From: Leptospira interrogans
Lineage (GTDB): Bacteria > Spirochaetota > Leptospiria > Leptospirales > Leptospiraceae
Length of the DNA stretch: 32,625 nt
Reading direction: 5' to 3'
Assembly: GCF_900156205.1 (NCBI RefSeq)
Contig: NZ_FTNA01000040.1
Coordinates: 1-32,625, forward strand
Shown: positions 1 through 10,571 of the stretch, one piece after another
Layout: the number at the start of each line of letters is the position of its first letter
Numbering within the stretch: position 1 is the stretch's first letter
Translations under genes and position numbers: made by a program
The notes under the pieces: model-generated
Databases searched by the model: none
What the model was told of the DNA's origin: nothing
What the model saw: the letters and a program-made list of their open reading frames with translations, nothing else

Positions 1-313
<313 letters not shown>

Positions 314-314
314 A

Positions 315-347
<33 letters not shown>

Positions 348-749
348 TGAACTTAAGTCTTCCCAAAACAAATTTCTTTTACTTAGTATGGAATCAATGC
401 TCCAAACGAAGAAGAAAATTGCCCAGTTATACAGATTACGCTGTCTCATTTTTGAAACAGCCGTAGGGACCAAAGTATAAATCACATCTTTCTAAGTCAA
501 ATGCATTTTGTAAAAATTCTTCTCTTATTGCAAAATATGGAAATGAGACCAGAAAGTTAAATGGCGAATTTGTGGGATACAATAGTTCCTACAAATTGCA
601 CTCCTATCTTTGAATTTATGATCATTTTTGTAAGAGATTTTAAACTTCTAACTTTTGGAACAAACTTGCAGTTTGTAGTGAAGCCTTTATAAAATTAATT
701 TTTGATTTGATAATGCTCACATAACAACAGTATTCACTCAGAGAAATTT

Positions 750-932
750 TATTATGTGAGTTCAACTCGGTGTAAGAAAACGAGAAAGAACTTTTTAAAA
801 GTATGAGCTCCTACAATTTTAGAATTTGTTCGTAAAATCGGGATTTGCGGGAGTTCCCACATTTTAGGAATCGAGATCACAACTTTTTTAGAAAAATGAA
901 CCATGGATTCCTTACGTCGAACTCACGTTAAA
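750..932. repeat. Family A MITE-like element
   Basis: The ends are inverted copies of a GTGAGTTCGRTGTAAGAAA-like sequence: left about 755-780, right 908-931 (reverse complement TTAACGTGAGTTCGACGTAAG). The interior carries the family signature: TTTTAGAATTTGTTCGTAAAATCG, a G-rich step, GAGTTCCCACATTTTAGGAATCG, then TTTTTTAGAAAAATGAA. No coding capacity is seen. Confidence 0.6.
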
Positions 933-1133
933 CTAAAAATCTCACAACCAATATTCGACAATCGTAATAGTTCCCACAAAATTCGGTCATCACAATGAAG
1001 ATTCGTTTTTTGTAATCTGGATTACTCTGGGAGTTCCCACACGATCTGCAAAACTAAGATCTCAACTTTTTTTAGAAAAATAAATCATGCTCTTATACCG
1101 AACTCACATTCAATAAAAGACGACTATCCTCTT

Positions 1134-1440
1134 TAGAGTTGTCCCAAATCCTAAACACCAACCCTAGAGAGGTGTTTGCTGAGTTACTTCGAGTACCTGC
1201 TTGAACTACACTCAGTAAATTCCTCTAAAGATCGGCATTTGAGATTTGAATTTCACAAAATGTGGAAACTACTATGAAAATTTAACAACATTAGAACTGC
1301 TCGAAAATTCACAAATGACCAAATGCAGCCTAATTTGTAGGAACTACTGTATTTTATTAAGAATCTCTAAAAGCGCATGAAAACAGTATCAAAATTAATG
1401 ATCCATTTTACAAAGATTTAGAAGTTCTCGAAAATTGTAT
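1134..1440. repeat. Family B MITE-like element, right end eroded
   Basis: The left end reads AGAGTTGTCCCAAATCCT, the family B terminus. It is followed by a hairpin with stem AAACACC (1153-1159) / GGTGTTT (1171-1177). The body resembles 7764-8031 closely: GGAAACTACT, AAATTTAACAACATTAGAACT, GTAGGAACTACTG, TTTTATTAA. The expected GGTTTTGGGACAAGTT right end is missing. Confidence 0.55.
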
Positions 1441-1538
1441 CTAACCCAGAATTATTGGTTTTTTTGTAGGATATCCTAATTTCAGAAACAACTCATAGTA
1501 TCAACTTTCATACTACTGAGTAATGCTTACTATATCTA

Positions 1539-1713
1539 AGAACTTGTCCCAAAACCTCAAGATGTGGGAACTCACACAAAAATTTAACAATATTAGAATT
1601 ACTGAAGGTTCGCAAATTACCAAAGGTGACGGTTTTTGTAGGAACTATTGTGTTTTATTAAAAATTTCTAAAAAACTATTATCTAAATTCTTTAAGGTTT
1701 TGAGACAAGTTCT
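1539..1713. repeat. Family B MITE-like element, short form
   Basis: The termini are near-perfect inverted repeats: AGAACTTGTCCCAAAACCT at 1539-1557 and AGGTTTTGAGACAAGTTCT at 1695-1713. The 175-bp body matches the right-hand part of the 268-bp copy at 7764-8031, so this is a deletion form lacking the hairpin module. Confidence 0.75.
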
Positions 1714-2087
1714 AAGTTTTAGAAAATTTTTTTCAACTCACTCTATCAAAATCTATTTCAAATAAGAAATACGATTCATAAGAGACTAACGTAAGATGAT
1801 TAATCTAATAAATTCTGGAATATACAAATATCAGGAAATACATTTACAGTTATATACGGCAAAAATGAAACTACTGAGCAAAAACTTTGACGCGAAGAAA
1901 AATTTACAGTGGGGATTAGCAAAATTACCTCAACTGTCCATTTCAATACAACGAAAACAAATGGAAAATTAATTTTTCAACAACTCTATTCAAGAAACGA
2001 CAAAACTACCCACGGAAAAATTAAAAAAAGATTATATAGTATAAGAAACTGAAGTCGATACAAAAAGATATATGCCTTCTTACTAAT

Positions 2088-2168
2088 CCCATAAATTAAG
2101 TACCGTAAATCTTCATTATAAAGCTCTGCTTTAATACAAAATGTTAGGTATTTATTACACAGCCTGAG
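2088..2168. repeat. Family D small repeat, degenerate
   Basis: It reads AAGTACCGTAAATCTTCATTATAAA, ending TACAAAATGTTAGGTATTTATTACA. This matches the family D copies at 14777-14862 and 24752-24830. It ends about ten bases from the stop codon of the minus-strand gene that follows. Confidence 0.5.
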
Positions 2169-2176
2169 GTAAAATT

Positions 2177-2560
2177 TTATTTCTTTTTTCGAATTTTTCT
2201 GCCGTAAATCCAACCCATTAAAATACAAGGATACCCCAACCAAGCCGCTATATTTGCATAAAAGTTAGAATGATTTTCGGAAAGACTTGGAACTTGCAAA
2301 ATTAAGCCGCCTAATAAAAGAAGAATATGAACTTCCGTATATTTAGAATTTTGAACGAAACGATATTTTCCCAACCCACAACCCGTTAAAAACGCGATCA
2401 GCCCCAAAAAGATTCCTATTTTTCCTAAGATCAAAGAAAAATCCTGAAAAAATAAAGAATTCAAAAAATTGAATATAGGAAAAAAATTTTTACAACTTAA
2501 AAGTAAGATAGAAACAATTCCCAAAATGGAATGAAGCTTGAATCTACATTTTGTCTTCAA
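2177..2560 (-). CDS. Small hypothetical membrane protein
   Basis: I do not recognise this 127-residue protein. It has about four hydrophobic stretches: near residues 10-22, 43-62 (LILGKIGIFLGLIAFLTGCG), 77-90 (VHILLLLGGLILQV) and 103-118. The C-terminus is very basic (RKIRKKK), consistent with an inner-membrane protein with a cytoplasmic tail. The only start available is TTG at 2560, with no clear ribosome-binding site. It begins about 23 bases after the stop of the permease upstream, so it is probably co-transcribed and translated from the same mRNA. The lack of an ATG and the weak start leave open that the N-terminus has been lost. Confidence 0.6.
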   Translation of the reverse strand: MKTKCRFKLHSILGIVSILLLSCKNFFPIFNFLNSLFFQDFSLILGKIGIFLGLIAFLTGCGLGKYRFVQNSKYTEVHILLLLGGLILQVPSLSENHSNFYANIAAWLGYPCILMGWIYGRKIRKKK

Positions 2561-2583
2561 AGTAAAATTAATTTCAATTATTA

Positions 2584-4059
2584 CTATTCTCCACTGGCAA
2601 TTGGAACCGGTTCATTTTCTGGAAGTAGACTCGTTGCCAAAACCTCTGGGGTTTCAAGAGGAGTAGAATTTTTTGATAAAGTATTTTGCATTATTTTAAA
2701 ATAGTAATACATTGGTATAGAAAGAAATGTGAAGCCAACTCCCCAAAAGGCCTCCGTCGGTTTATTCCAAAGTAATGTCGCAATAATACCAAAATTGGAG
2801 GCGATATATAAATAAGTTGTATAAGGATATCCTGGAATTCTAAATTTCAATTTGTAATTTCTTTTTTCAAAAAGAATCGGCGTATACGCTGTAATCGTAG
2901 CGAGAAGTAATGTAGAACAAGTAATTAGGTAAAGAAGACTTTCTATCTCCTTTACAAAACAAAATAAACAAGCATAACCACATTGAAAGAGAAGTGACAT
3001 ATAAGGACTTTTATGTTTAGAATGCAACTTTGCCATATTCTGAAAAAAGAATCCGTCTCTTGCCATAGCAAAATAAATTCTTGAACCTCCTATGATATAA
3101 GCTGAGATTGAAGCTAAAAAAGCCCAACAAATAAAAACAGTGATGAAAACAGTTGCTTTAGGACCAAACAAAGCAGATGACGCTGTAATTCCTATTTTAT
3201 CCCCCGATAATTCTGAAAGAGTTCCGGAACTCAAAAAAAGGAAGTTCATTAGAATATAAAGAATAGTAACTAACGCACAGGAATATAAAACCGCTTTATA
3301 AATATTCTTATCCGGATCTTTGACTTCTTCTGCAACATAAGTTATCATATTCCACCCAAGATAAGAATATGTCACGGGAATCACTCCCGCAAACAAAAGT
3401 TCAAATCCTTTTAAATCAGAAGGAAACAAAGAGAATGATTTAAATCGAGAAATATCATAATTTCCAATGACAAATCCCAAAATTACAAAAGATACCAAAC
3501 CTAAAATTTTTACGCTTGTGAATAAATTTTGAATTCTAGATGCAGTGGAAATTCCAAAAAAATTGACGATCGTAAATACAAGAATTGCGCTCATCGCCAA
3601 AATCTGTGCAGTTCCAATCGAAATCGTTAATCCTAAAAACGGAATTTCAAAAAAATAAATATCCCAAGAAGGATTAATTAATGAAAAAAACGATTTAGAA
3701 AATGCTAATGCAGATAGAGAAATCGAAGCCGAAAAATTGATAGAAAGAGAAAGCCATCCACTTGCAAATGCGACAATCGGCGAATAGGCTTCTTTTAGAT
3801 AAACATAATCTCCTCCAGCATAAGGAAAAAGTGAAGCAGATTTTGCATAAGACATTGCTCCCGCTACTGCAAGAAATCCTCCTAAGATCCAAGCGAGTAA
3901 AACGATATTAGGATTTGGAACCTGATGAAGAATATATCCAGTTGTGATAAAGATCCCCGGTCCTACCATGGAACTAAACATAAGTGATATAGAATCGAAT
4001 AAATTGAGGGATCTCTTGAGCTGCGTCATTTTCTGACAGTATGATAGTTCCGTCACCAT
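2584..4059 (-). CDS. APC-family amino acid permease
   Basis: This is an integral membrane transporter of the amino acid/polyamine/organocation superfamily, probably importing or exchanging an amino acid. The diagnostic first helix contains [17 protein letters not shown], the unwound GxG substrate-binding motif. It is followed by an Ala/Gly-rich second helix ([20 protein letters not shown]) and [14 protein letters not shown], typical of APC proteins. About twelve helices are predicted over roughly 490 residues, a normal length. The ATG at 4059 is chosen. A TTG two codons upstream (4065) has a better-spaced AAAAGGA site, and a third ATG at 4029 is possible. A small membrane protein follows 23 bases downstream. 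The substrate cannot be read from the sequence. Confidence 0.9.
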   Translation of the reverse strand: MVTELSYCQKMTQLKRSLNLFDSISLMFSSMVGPGIFITTGYILHQVPNPNIVLLAWILGGFLAVAGAMSYAKSASLFPYAGGDYVYLKEAYSPIVAFASGWLSLSINFSASISLSALAFSKSFFSLINPSWDIYFFEIPFLGLTISIGTAQILAMSAILVFTIVNFFGISTASRIQNLFTSVKILGLVSFVILGFVIGNYDISRFKSFSLFPSDLKGFELLFAGVIPVTYSYLGWNMITYVAEEVKDPDKNIYKAVLYSCALVTILYILMNFLFLSSGTLSELSGDKIGITASSALFGPKATVFITVFICWAFLASISAYIIGGSRIYFAMARDGFFFQNMAKLHSKHKSPYMSLLFQCGYACLFCFVKEIESLLYLITCSTLLLATITAYTPILFEKRNYKLKFRIPGYPYTTYLYIASNFGIIATLLWNKPTEAFWGVGFTFLSIPMYYYFKIMQNTLSKNSTPLETPEVLATSLLPENEPVPIASGE

Positions 4060-4273
4060 GAACAAGGATTTTTCCTTTTATAGTTTTTTTTTAAATTTAG
4101 AAAGGTAGCTAATAGTATTAGAATTGTTTTGGTTGCACTATCCATGTCTATTAGAAGCTTATGATTTTAGTTGTTTTAAGCCGTTTTTTAGATAGTTTTT
4201 AGTGTTTTTTAAATCTGTTTCTTTCAAAAAGATTTTATATTTTGTTTAAAAATCCAAAAGGAAATTTATTTAG

Positions 4274-4353
4274 AACTATATAACAGAGTACCTAATATTT
4301 TATACTCAAATAGCTATTGGCGAAAATTTTCGGTACTCAATTTTATAGAAATC
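4274..4353. repeat. Family D small repeat
   Basis: About 80 bp running ACTATATAACAGAGTACC, AATATTTTATACTCAAA, then CGGTACTCAATTTTATAGAAATCA. Similar copies in either orientation occur near 2088, 8033, 14777, 24752, 25663, 26628 and 27324. GAGTAC-like ends face each other. Confidence 0.6.
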
Positions 4354-4701
4354 AACGCTAAACTGTAAACCTTTCAATTTTTTAAGCCACTTACAAAGTA
4401 ACATGGAAACGGATTCAACGAAAAAGATTCACAATATCGATCGACTCTACTTTCTTAATCTTTTTATGATTTAGAAATTTTACGATTCGAACGCATGAAA
4501 AAGATACTATACCGTGCTCATTTCAAAACTTAGAAGTGAGCCCTTCAAAAAAGCCAATAATTCTAGGTTTGACGCAACTTCGCGAGGACTTCTATATTTT
4601 TAAAAAATTACCTGTTAACTTTGGTACCATTTTCACGCGTCCGAGTAGTAAGTTTGTATAAAAATGCGAAGACTCTATTATCGAACGGTTTTAGAAGTTA
4701 T

Positions 4702-4804
4702 TAGAATTGTTGAAAAATTAATTCTCCATCTGTTTCTATTTTATGGAAACGGTCAATTGAAGCAGTTTTGTTAATCGGAACTAGGGAATTTTTCAACAAC
4801 TCTA
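4702..4804. repeat. Family C palindromic repeat
   Basis: The ends are inverted repeats: TAGAATTGTTGAAAAATT (4702-4719) and AATTTTTCAACAACTCTA (4787-4804). The interior contains CTATTTTATGGAAACGG, CAATTGAAGCAGTTTTGTTAA. Copies of the same length, about 103 bp, occur at 14492-14594 and 27617-27718. Confidence 0.75.
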
Positions 4805-4883
4805 TTGTCAAATATTTCAAGTTGGGTAAAAACCCATCCAAAGACAATTCTTATAACTTCTTTTTCAGATTCTAAAGTGAATG

Positions 4884-6110
4884 TTATATACGCGACCTTA
4901 GCATTAACCGCTTAATTAGCATAGTTGCATAGACTCCTGAAGGGAGTCGAAAAGATATTTTAACTTTCCTTTTTCCAGGATGCTGATCGTCTTCTTCAAA
5001 ATCGCCAATTTGAAAATCATTTGGAAGTATTCTCACTTTTCGTTCAAAAGAATTCATTTTAATAATTGGAAAAGGGGAACTATCCAAAACCGATTCGGTC
5101 AATCCGTTTTGATTTAGTATTTTCTTTAAAGTATCTATTTCTTTTTTAGAATATTCTAATTTATAAATTCCTGGATTACCTGGAACCGGAAGATTTTTGG
5201 AAAATGGAACGGATTGAATAGAGGATTCTCCCGGAAAAAACAAAGGGCCAGTTTTTGTTTTAATCCAAACTCCAGTAAAATTGTCGGAAATGAAAATTTC
5301 GGATACAAATTCGTTCCAGATCAAAGACTGAAACGAAGAAACTAACATCAATAATTCTTCTTCCGGAAATCGAAGAATCAAATCGGAATAGGTTTTTTGT
5401 GTCGGTTTTTTTTCTTTTTTTAAATTGGAAAAAATATTTTTTTCCAATTTGCTCTTAGACCATTTTTCACACTGAGACCAATTTCCCCAAAGGTCATAAA
5501 GAATTTTTTTTCTGTCCCGAGCCTGTTTTTTTTCTCCAGGAAAAGGATCTGTCAGAATCAGCTTTAGACAAGTTTCCGCGTCTCCTTTAAAAAACGGTAA
5601 AATAGGAAGCCGGAACTCCGAGTGAAAGCGACTAAATCGTTGTGAATCGTAATAGTTAATAAAACCGTTTTTAGTAATCTTTTCGAAATTATTTCGAATC
5701 GATTCGATTTCTTTTTCGAGCAAATTTCTTAGAACAAGTTGAAATCGATTGCCAACATTTAATTCTGTACTTAACGATTTTTTACTAAAACCAATTTTAT
5801 CCAATTGAATTACCTTTGTGAGTTCTTTAGGAACCCTCAAAGGTTTTTGACAACTTATGTATTGAGAAGTAGAAGCGTGACGATCTTTTTTTCCGGCATA
5901 ACCGATTTCAAAAATAGAAACTTTAGACTCTTTAGAAATCCTCAGAAGCGCGTCTAACGTATTCCAACCAGATTTTTGAAGCCTAAAGATCATCCATTTC
6001 CCAGTTTTTTGGATCAAATCTGAAGGAAGAATCTCCTCAACCTGAAAATCTTCTGGTGTTTGTTTCAAATCATAGACTAAAAAACCGCTAAATGGCTGCA
6101 CAAGTTCCAA
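4884..6110 (-). CDS. truD: tRNA pseudouridine(13) synthase TruD
   Basis: TruD converts uridine 13 of tRNA(Glu) and some other tRNAs to pseudouridine in the cytoplasm. The N-terminal half has [11 protein letters not shown] (residues 19-29), typical of the family. [14 protein letters not shown] (70-83) is the TruD signature; its Asp76 corresponds to the catalytic Asp80 of E. coli TruD. A later family motif usually written NYFGxQRFG appears here as [11 protein letters not shown], so QRF is kept but the FG and final G are not. The length (408) is in the family range. The start is TTG at 6110, with GTG four codons on as an alternative; neither has a strong ribosome-binding site. It is divergent from the MarR gene, 94 bases away. 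Confidence 0.93.
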   Translation of the reverse strand: MELVQPFSGFLVYDLKQTPEDFQVEEILPSDLIQKTGKWMIFRLQKSGWNTLDALLRISKESKVSIFEIGYAGKKDRHASTSQYISCQKPLRVPKELTKVIQLDKIGFSKKSLSTELNVGNRFQLVLRNLLEKEIESIRNNFEKITKNGFINYYDSQRFSRFHSEFRLPILPFFKGDAETCLKLILTDPFPGEKKQARDRKKILYDLWGNWSQCEKWSKSKLEKNIFSNLKKEKKPTQKTYSDLILRFPEEELLMLVSSFQSLIWNEFVSEIFISDNFTGVWIKTKTGPLFFPGESSIQSVPFSKNLPVPGNPGIYKLEYSKKEIDTLKKILNQNGLTESVLDSSPFPIIKMNSFERKVRILPNDFQIGDFEEDDQHPGKRKVKISFRLPSGVYATMLIKRLMLRSRI

Positions 6111-6155
6111 AACATAGAAACCACAAATAGAAACAATCTTGAATTCAAAAATTCC

Positions 6156-6185
6156 TTGACTGTCAAAGTAGTTTGAAATTAAATA
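6156..6185 (+). promoter_or_regulatory. Promoter of the MarR-family gene
   Basis: TTGACT at 6156-6161 and TAAATA at 6180-6185, 18 bases apart, form a plausible sigma-70 promoter. Transcription would start only about a dozen bases before the ATG at 6205. The -10 element overlaps the proposed operator at 6180-6203, which would suit autorepression. Confidence 0.5.
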
Positions 6186-6203
6186 GTTTAAATTTAAAGT
6201 ATT
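6180..6203. promoter_or_regulatory. Putative operator shared by marR-like gene and doxX
   Basis: Read on the minus strand, this site is AATACTTTAAATTTAAA, then C, then TATTTA. The same 24 bases with one change (C to T) lie upstream of the DoxX gene at 7005-7028. Each contains the perfect 12-bp palindrome TTTAAATTTAAA. Location over the -10 element and against the start codon suggests a repressor site. The binding protein is inferred to be the adjacent MarR regulator. Confidence 0.5.
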
Positions 6204-6204
6204 T

Positions 6205-6654
6205 ATGGGAACCCACTATAAAGGAAATAGTCGCGAAACAGCGGTTTTAAACGCGTTTATCAAACTCAGCCGGTGTTCCGACTCAATTCGTCAATTGGAA
6301 GAAAAAGTATTTTCTAAGTACGGATTGACCACAGGCCAATTCGGTTGTTTAGAAACTTTACTCCATTTAGGTCCCATGTGCCAAAAAGAAATCGGACAAA
6401 AGTTATTTTCCTGCGAAGGCAACATTACTCAGATCGTCGATAACCTCGAAAAAAGAAAATTAGTACAAAGAGTTAGAAGCGAAGAAGACAGACGTTATAT
6501 CATCATTCATCTAACTTCCGAGGGGAAAAAACTCATTCAGAAAGCGTTTCCCGATTTATTAAATTCTTTAGTTCACAAGTTCGGAAATTTATCGGAAAAC
6601 CAACTTTTGGATTTAGGAGATTTTTGTAAGGAAATCGGATTAAAAACGATATGA
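6205..6654 (+). CDS. MarR-family transcriptional regulator
   Basis: This 149-residue winged-helix protein has the usual MarR layout. An N-terminal dimerisation helix is followed by helix-turn-helix [33 protein letters not shown] (about residues 55-88). The wing [19 protein letters not shown] (about 89-107) carries the conserved DRR. Such proteins are cytoplasmic dimers, usually repressors released by phenolic or oxidising ligands. One cysteine in the N-terminal helix and two around the HTH (residues 24, 48, 59) and one near residue 69 could be redox sensors, but this is conjecture. There is almost no leader and no clear Shine-Dalgarno site. The same 24-bp palindromic site lies before this gene and before the DoxX gene downstream, suggesting autoregulation and control of doxX. 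Confidence 0.9.
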   Translation: MGTHYKGNSRETAVLNAFIKLSRCSDSIRQLEEKVFSKYGLTTGQFGCLETLLHLGPMCQKEIGQKLFSCEGNITQIVDNLEKRKLVQRVRSEEDRRYIIIHLTSEGKKLIQKAFPDLLNSLVHKFGNLSENQLLDLGDFCKEIGLKTI

Positions 6655-7077
6655 ATCCTTTACTTATCCAGAAAAAAAATATTAAAACTAATACATTGAT
6701 TTTAGAATTTTTATAAGAATGAATCCTAATACTTCGAATCAAAATAGTTTAATATTCAAATATACTCTTTGTAATCAAATAATTGCTTCTTTTAACAAAA
6801 AATATATAAAAATTCCTAAATCAAAAATTAAAAATATCAACTTCTTTTATTTAATACGACTTTATCTATCTGAAAGGCAATTTAAGAAAAACGTTTGGAC
6901 AAGTTTTTTATTTCCGGCGGATTTTATCTCACATTCTATCTTTCTAAAATACTTGAAAACTCTTATACTACTAAAAAACTTTTCCTACTGAAAAAGAAAT
7001 ACTCAATACTTTAAATTTAAATTATTTATCATCAAAGAACAAAACTACAAACTTGGAATCATTTAGGAGGAAATAAA
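6655..7077. other. Intergenic region upstream of doxX
   Basis: No credible gene. An open frame of 90 codons (6719-6991) is Asn/Lys/Phe-rich, has no ribosome-binding site and reads like AT-rich spacer. The region's recognisable content is the operator copy at 7005-7028 and the strong GGAGG before doxX. Confidence 0.5.
7005..7028. promoter_or_regulatory. Second copy of the MarR operator, upstream of doxX
   Basis: This is AATACTTTAAATTTAAA, then T, then TATTTA on the plus strand, 23 of 24 bases identical to 6180-6203 read on the minus strand. It ends 49 bases before the doxX ATG, where a promoter-blocking repressor site would be expected. Confidence 0.5.
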
Positions 7078-7521
7078 ATGCTTCAAAAATTTTTTAAGAC
7101 GGATTCAGACTTAGGATCTTTAATCCTTAGACTAGTTGCAGGAATTGTAATATTTCCGCACGGAGCTCAAAAACTATTAGGTTGGTTTGGAGGTTACGGA
7201 TTTTCGGGAACCATGGGATATTTTATAGGACAAGGAATTCCTGCGCCAATCGCATTTTTAGTTATTATCGGAGAATCTCTCGGAGCACTTGGGCTTATCT
7301 TCGGTTTTCTGACAAGATTATCTGCTTTTGGAATCGGAATCATCATGATCGGAGCAGCTCTGATTCATTTACCAAACGGTTTGTTTATGAATTGGTTTGG
7401 AAATCAGCAGGGAGAAGGATATGAATTTCACCTTCTTTTCATAGCAATTTCTTTGGCACTTTTGGTCAAAGGCGGAGGAAAAGCTTCCGTAGATTCACTG
7501 ATAGAAGAAAAACTAAACTAA
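7078..7521 (+). CDS. DoxX-family membrane protein
   Basis: This 147-residue protein has four hydrophobic helices. It carries the DoxX-family signature [25 protein letters not shown] (residues 18-42), with the conserved HG-x-QK-LxGWFGG element, and [22 protein letters not shown]. It acts in the inner membrane; DoxX proteins are linked to redox and thiol or quinone stress, but no reaction is established from sequence. GGAGG lies seven bases before the ATG, a strong start. The shared palindrome upstream suggests that the MarR regulator controls it. A MarR-type regulator controlling a DoxX gene has a precedent in the Bacillus MhqR regulon (mhqP). Confidence 0.92.
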   Translation: MLQKFFKTDSDLGSLILRLVAGIVIFPHGAQKLLGWFGGYGFSGTMGYFIGQGIPAPIAFLVIIGESLGALGLIFGFLTRLSAFGIGIIMIGAALIHLPNGLFMNWFGNQQGEGYEFHLLFIAISLALLVKGGGKASVDSLIEEKLN

Positions 7522-7549
7522 AAGTTGATTTCAAAAAAAACTTCTACTC

Positions 7550-7595
7550 GCTCTCGAAAGATTTAGATACGATTACTATAATTTTTTTCGAGAGC
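7550..7595. terminator. Inverted repeat after doxX, possible terminator
   Basis: GCTCTCGAAA (7550-7559) and TTTCGAGAGC (7586-7595) form a 10-bp perfect stem 29 bases after the doxX stop. The loop is long (26 bases), and the seven-T run is inside the stem-loop rather than after it, so this is a weak terminator candidate. Confidence 0.35.
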
Positions 7596-7763
7596 GGTAA
7601 AGCGAACTGCAGACGATCTGTTATATATGTAATAATATTATAATATATTTAAATAATATCGCATAATAAAACGATTAAATTTTTTTGGATTTTTTTACTG
7701 CCATCATAAAAATTAAAAATCTATTTTATAAAAGTTTTTTATACTTTTAAAAATTCTCTTAAA

Positions 7764-8031
7764 AACTTGTCCCAAATCCTAAACACCGATCCATAGAGAG
7801 GCGTTTGTTGAGTTACTTCGAGCGCCTATAGAAGCGTAACGCTGAGTTTCCACCAATCCGTGAGATTGAGTTTCACAAAAATATGGGAACTACTGCGAAA
7901 ATTTAACGACATTAGAACTACTCGAAAGTTTACAAATTGCTAAATGCGACTAACTTGTAGGAACTACTGCATTTTATTAAAAATTTCTAAAGAATGATCG
8001 CATAAAATTCTTTGAGGTTTTGGGACGAGTT
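7764..8031. repeat. Family B MITE-like element, full-length
   Basis: The termini are inverted: AACTTGTCCCAAATCCT (7764-7780) and AGGTTTTGGGACGAGTT (8015-8031). Total 268 bp. Next to the left end is a hairpin module (AACACC/GGCGTT, loop GATCCATAGAGA) followed by GTTGAGTT. Then come ATATGGGAACTACTGCG, AAATTTAACGACATTAG, GTAGGAACTACTGCATTTT and AAATTTCTAAAGAATGATCG. A family D element abuts its right end (8033-8106). Confidence 0.78.
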
Positions 8032-8032
8032 C

Positions 8033-8106
8033 TGAGTACCCAATATTTTACTTTGAAACAGGACTTTGTAATAAAACTTTTTTATACTCAATTTTATAGG
8101 GATCAG
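8033..8106. repeat. Family D small repeat abutting a family B element
   Basis: It reads GAGTACCCAATATTTTACTTTGAAA through ACTCAATTTTATAGGGATCAG. It starts immediately after the family B terminus, suggesting insertion at or near that end. Confidence 0.55.
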
Positions 8107-8223
8107 TCAATTAGTTAGAATCCTAGAAACATGACAAATTTTAAGTTTCTGTAACTGTAAGTTTTAAAAAATACCTTATTCTTTCAGGTTGATAAAATTC
8201 CTAATGGATCTTAGAATTGAAGA

Positions 8224-8502
8224 ATGAATCCGATCGTTACTCACTCCGAAAAGGAGTCAAAATTTTACGCTGAAATAGACGGGTTTCAATCCTATCTTTT
8301 TTATAAAGAAGAAGGTGATATTTGGAATTTAATTTCTACTTATGTTCCTTCTGAACTTAGAGGAAAGGGCCTTGCAGCAGACCTTGTTCGAACCACTTTA
8401 GATAAAGCTCGTTCCTTAAATAAAAAAATCATTCCGAGTTGTTCTTATGTGGTAACTTTTTTAAACAGAAATCCTACTTATAATGATTTAATCGCAAAAT
8501 GA
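8224..8502 (+). CDS. Small GNAT-type N-acetyltransferase
   Basis: This 92-residue protein matches the small YjdJ-like branch of the GNAT superfamily. It has strands in FYAEIDGFQSYLFYKE, then LISTYVPSELRGKGLAADLVRTTLDKAR (residues about 37-64), containing the acetyl-CoA-binding RGKGLA loop (R/Q-x-x-G-x-G/A). A further strand, KIIPSCSYV, follows. At this length it is a minimal acetyltransferase domain; the acceptor is unknown. Its TGA overlaps the next gene's ATG (ATGA), so the two are translationally coupled. The ATG is preceded by a weak GAAGA. Confidence 0.85.
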   Translation: MNPIVTHSEKESKFYAEIDGFQSYLFYKEEGDIWNLISTYVPSELRGKGLAADLVRTTLDKARSLNKKIIPSCSYVVTFLNRNPTYNDLIAK

Positions 8503-8834
8503 TTCATCATATCGCAATTGGTTCTCCAAACATAGAAACGCTTGAAAAGTTTTACGAATCACTCCCCGGTTTGAAAAAAATACGGATCAATAAAAATACA
8601 GATCAGTCTATTCGATCCATTTGGTTTATTGCGGGTGATACGATTTTAATGTTAGAAATTGATAATATTTGTAAAGGCCCCAAAGCTTTGATTTTTTCCG
8701 CATCCGATTTAAAGCCTGAAGATTTAGGAACTCTTCCCAATTGGATTCAAGAAACCGAATATACTAAATATTTTAAGGACCCAGATGGAAATCTTTTGGG
8801 TTATTCTTCTTATCCAAACCCTTGGCCTTTTTGA
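8499..8834 (+). CDS. VOC-family (glyoxalase-like) protein
   Basis: This 111-residue protein belongs to the vicinal oxygen chelate superfamily. It begins MIHHIAIGSPNIETLEKFYESLPGL, the typical first beta-alpha unit with a metal-ligand His near the N-terminus. It ends YFKDPDGNLLGYSSYP, the classic DPDGN-hydrophobic turn of the second unit. The Glu in ILMLEID is a further candidate metal ligand. Such proteins act on small electrophiles or antibiotics; the substrate here is unknown. The start overlaps the stop of the acetyltransferase gene by four bases, so the two form an operon. Confidence 0.88.
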   Translation: MIHHIAIGSPNIETLEKFYESLPGLKKIRINKNTDQSIRSIWFIAGDTILMLEIDNICKGPKALIFSASDLKPEDLGTLPNWIQETEYTKYFKDPDGNLLGYSSYPNPWPF

Positions 8835-9068
8835 TCTTGTATTTTGCAGTAGTTCCCACAGTTTACGTCACATTACAGATTTTTAAACATTCATTTTTTA
8901 TAATTCATATGAGTTTGGTAGTTCCAATGTAAAAAAATTATTATGTTGTGTCTCTAAAATACGATCCATATAGAGCGTTTTACTGAGTTTCAACGTAACA
9001 TCTAAGTTTTTATTCACCCAGATTTTCTTATACCGAATTTATCTTATTTAAAATTTTAAGGCAAAATT

Positions 9069-10307
<1,239 letters not shown>

Positions 10308-10571
10308 AATAAAAAAACCTCTTTTGAATTTTTTATCGGATTTTATTTTAAGATGATTCCTATTTTAGAAATGTTGTAAGTGTTAAATACAAAACTTACT
10401 TTTCAGATTTCAGAAGAATAACCTTATTCATCCTATGCGCAGTCAAATATTTTCATTAAATCACTATTATTATATTTAAATTTTATAAACTATGAATGAT
10501 TTTTTTTGATCTATCTATGGATAATTATTACTTTTATAAACCATTTTCTATTTCTGTAACTTCATCTATTC

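Larger units (their letters stand above)
4066..4883. other. Intergenic stretch with family C and D repeats
   Basis: About 0.8 kb separates truD from the permease. It carries a family D element (4274-4353) and a complete family C element (4702-4804). No gene or convincing terminator was seen in the remainder. Confidence 0.55.

Noticed and set aside
6719..6991. 90-codon frame between the MarR gene and doxX
   Set aside because: Asn/Lys/Phe-rich translation of AT-rich DNA, no start signal and no homology that I recognise.
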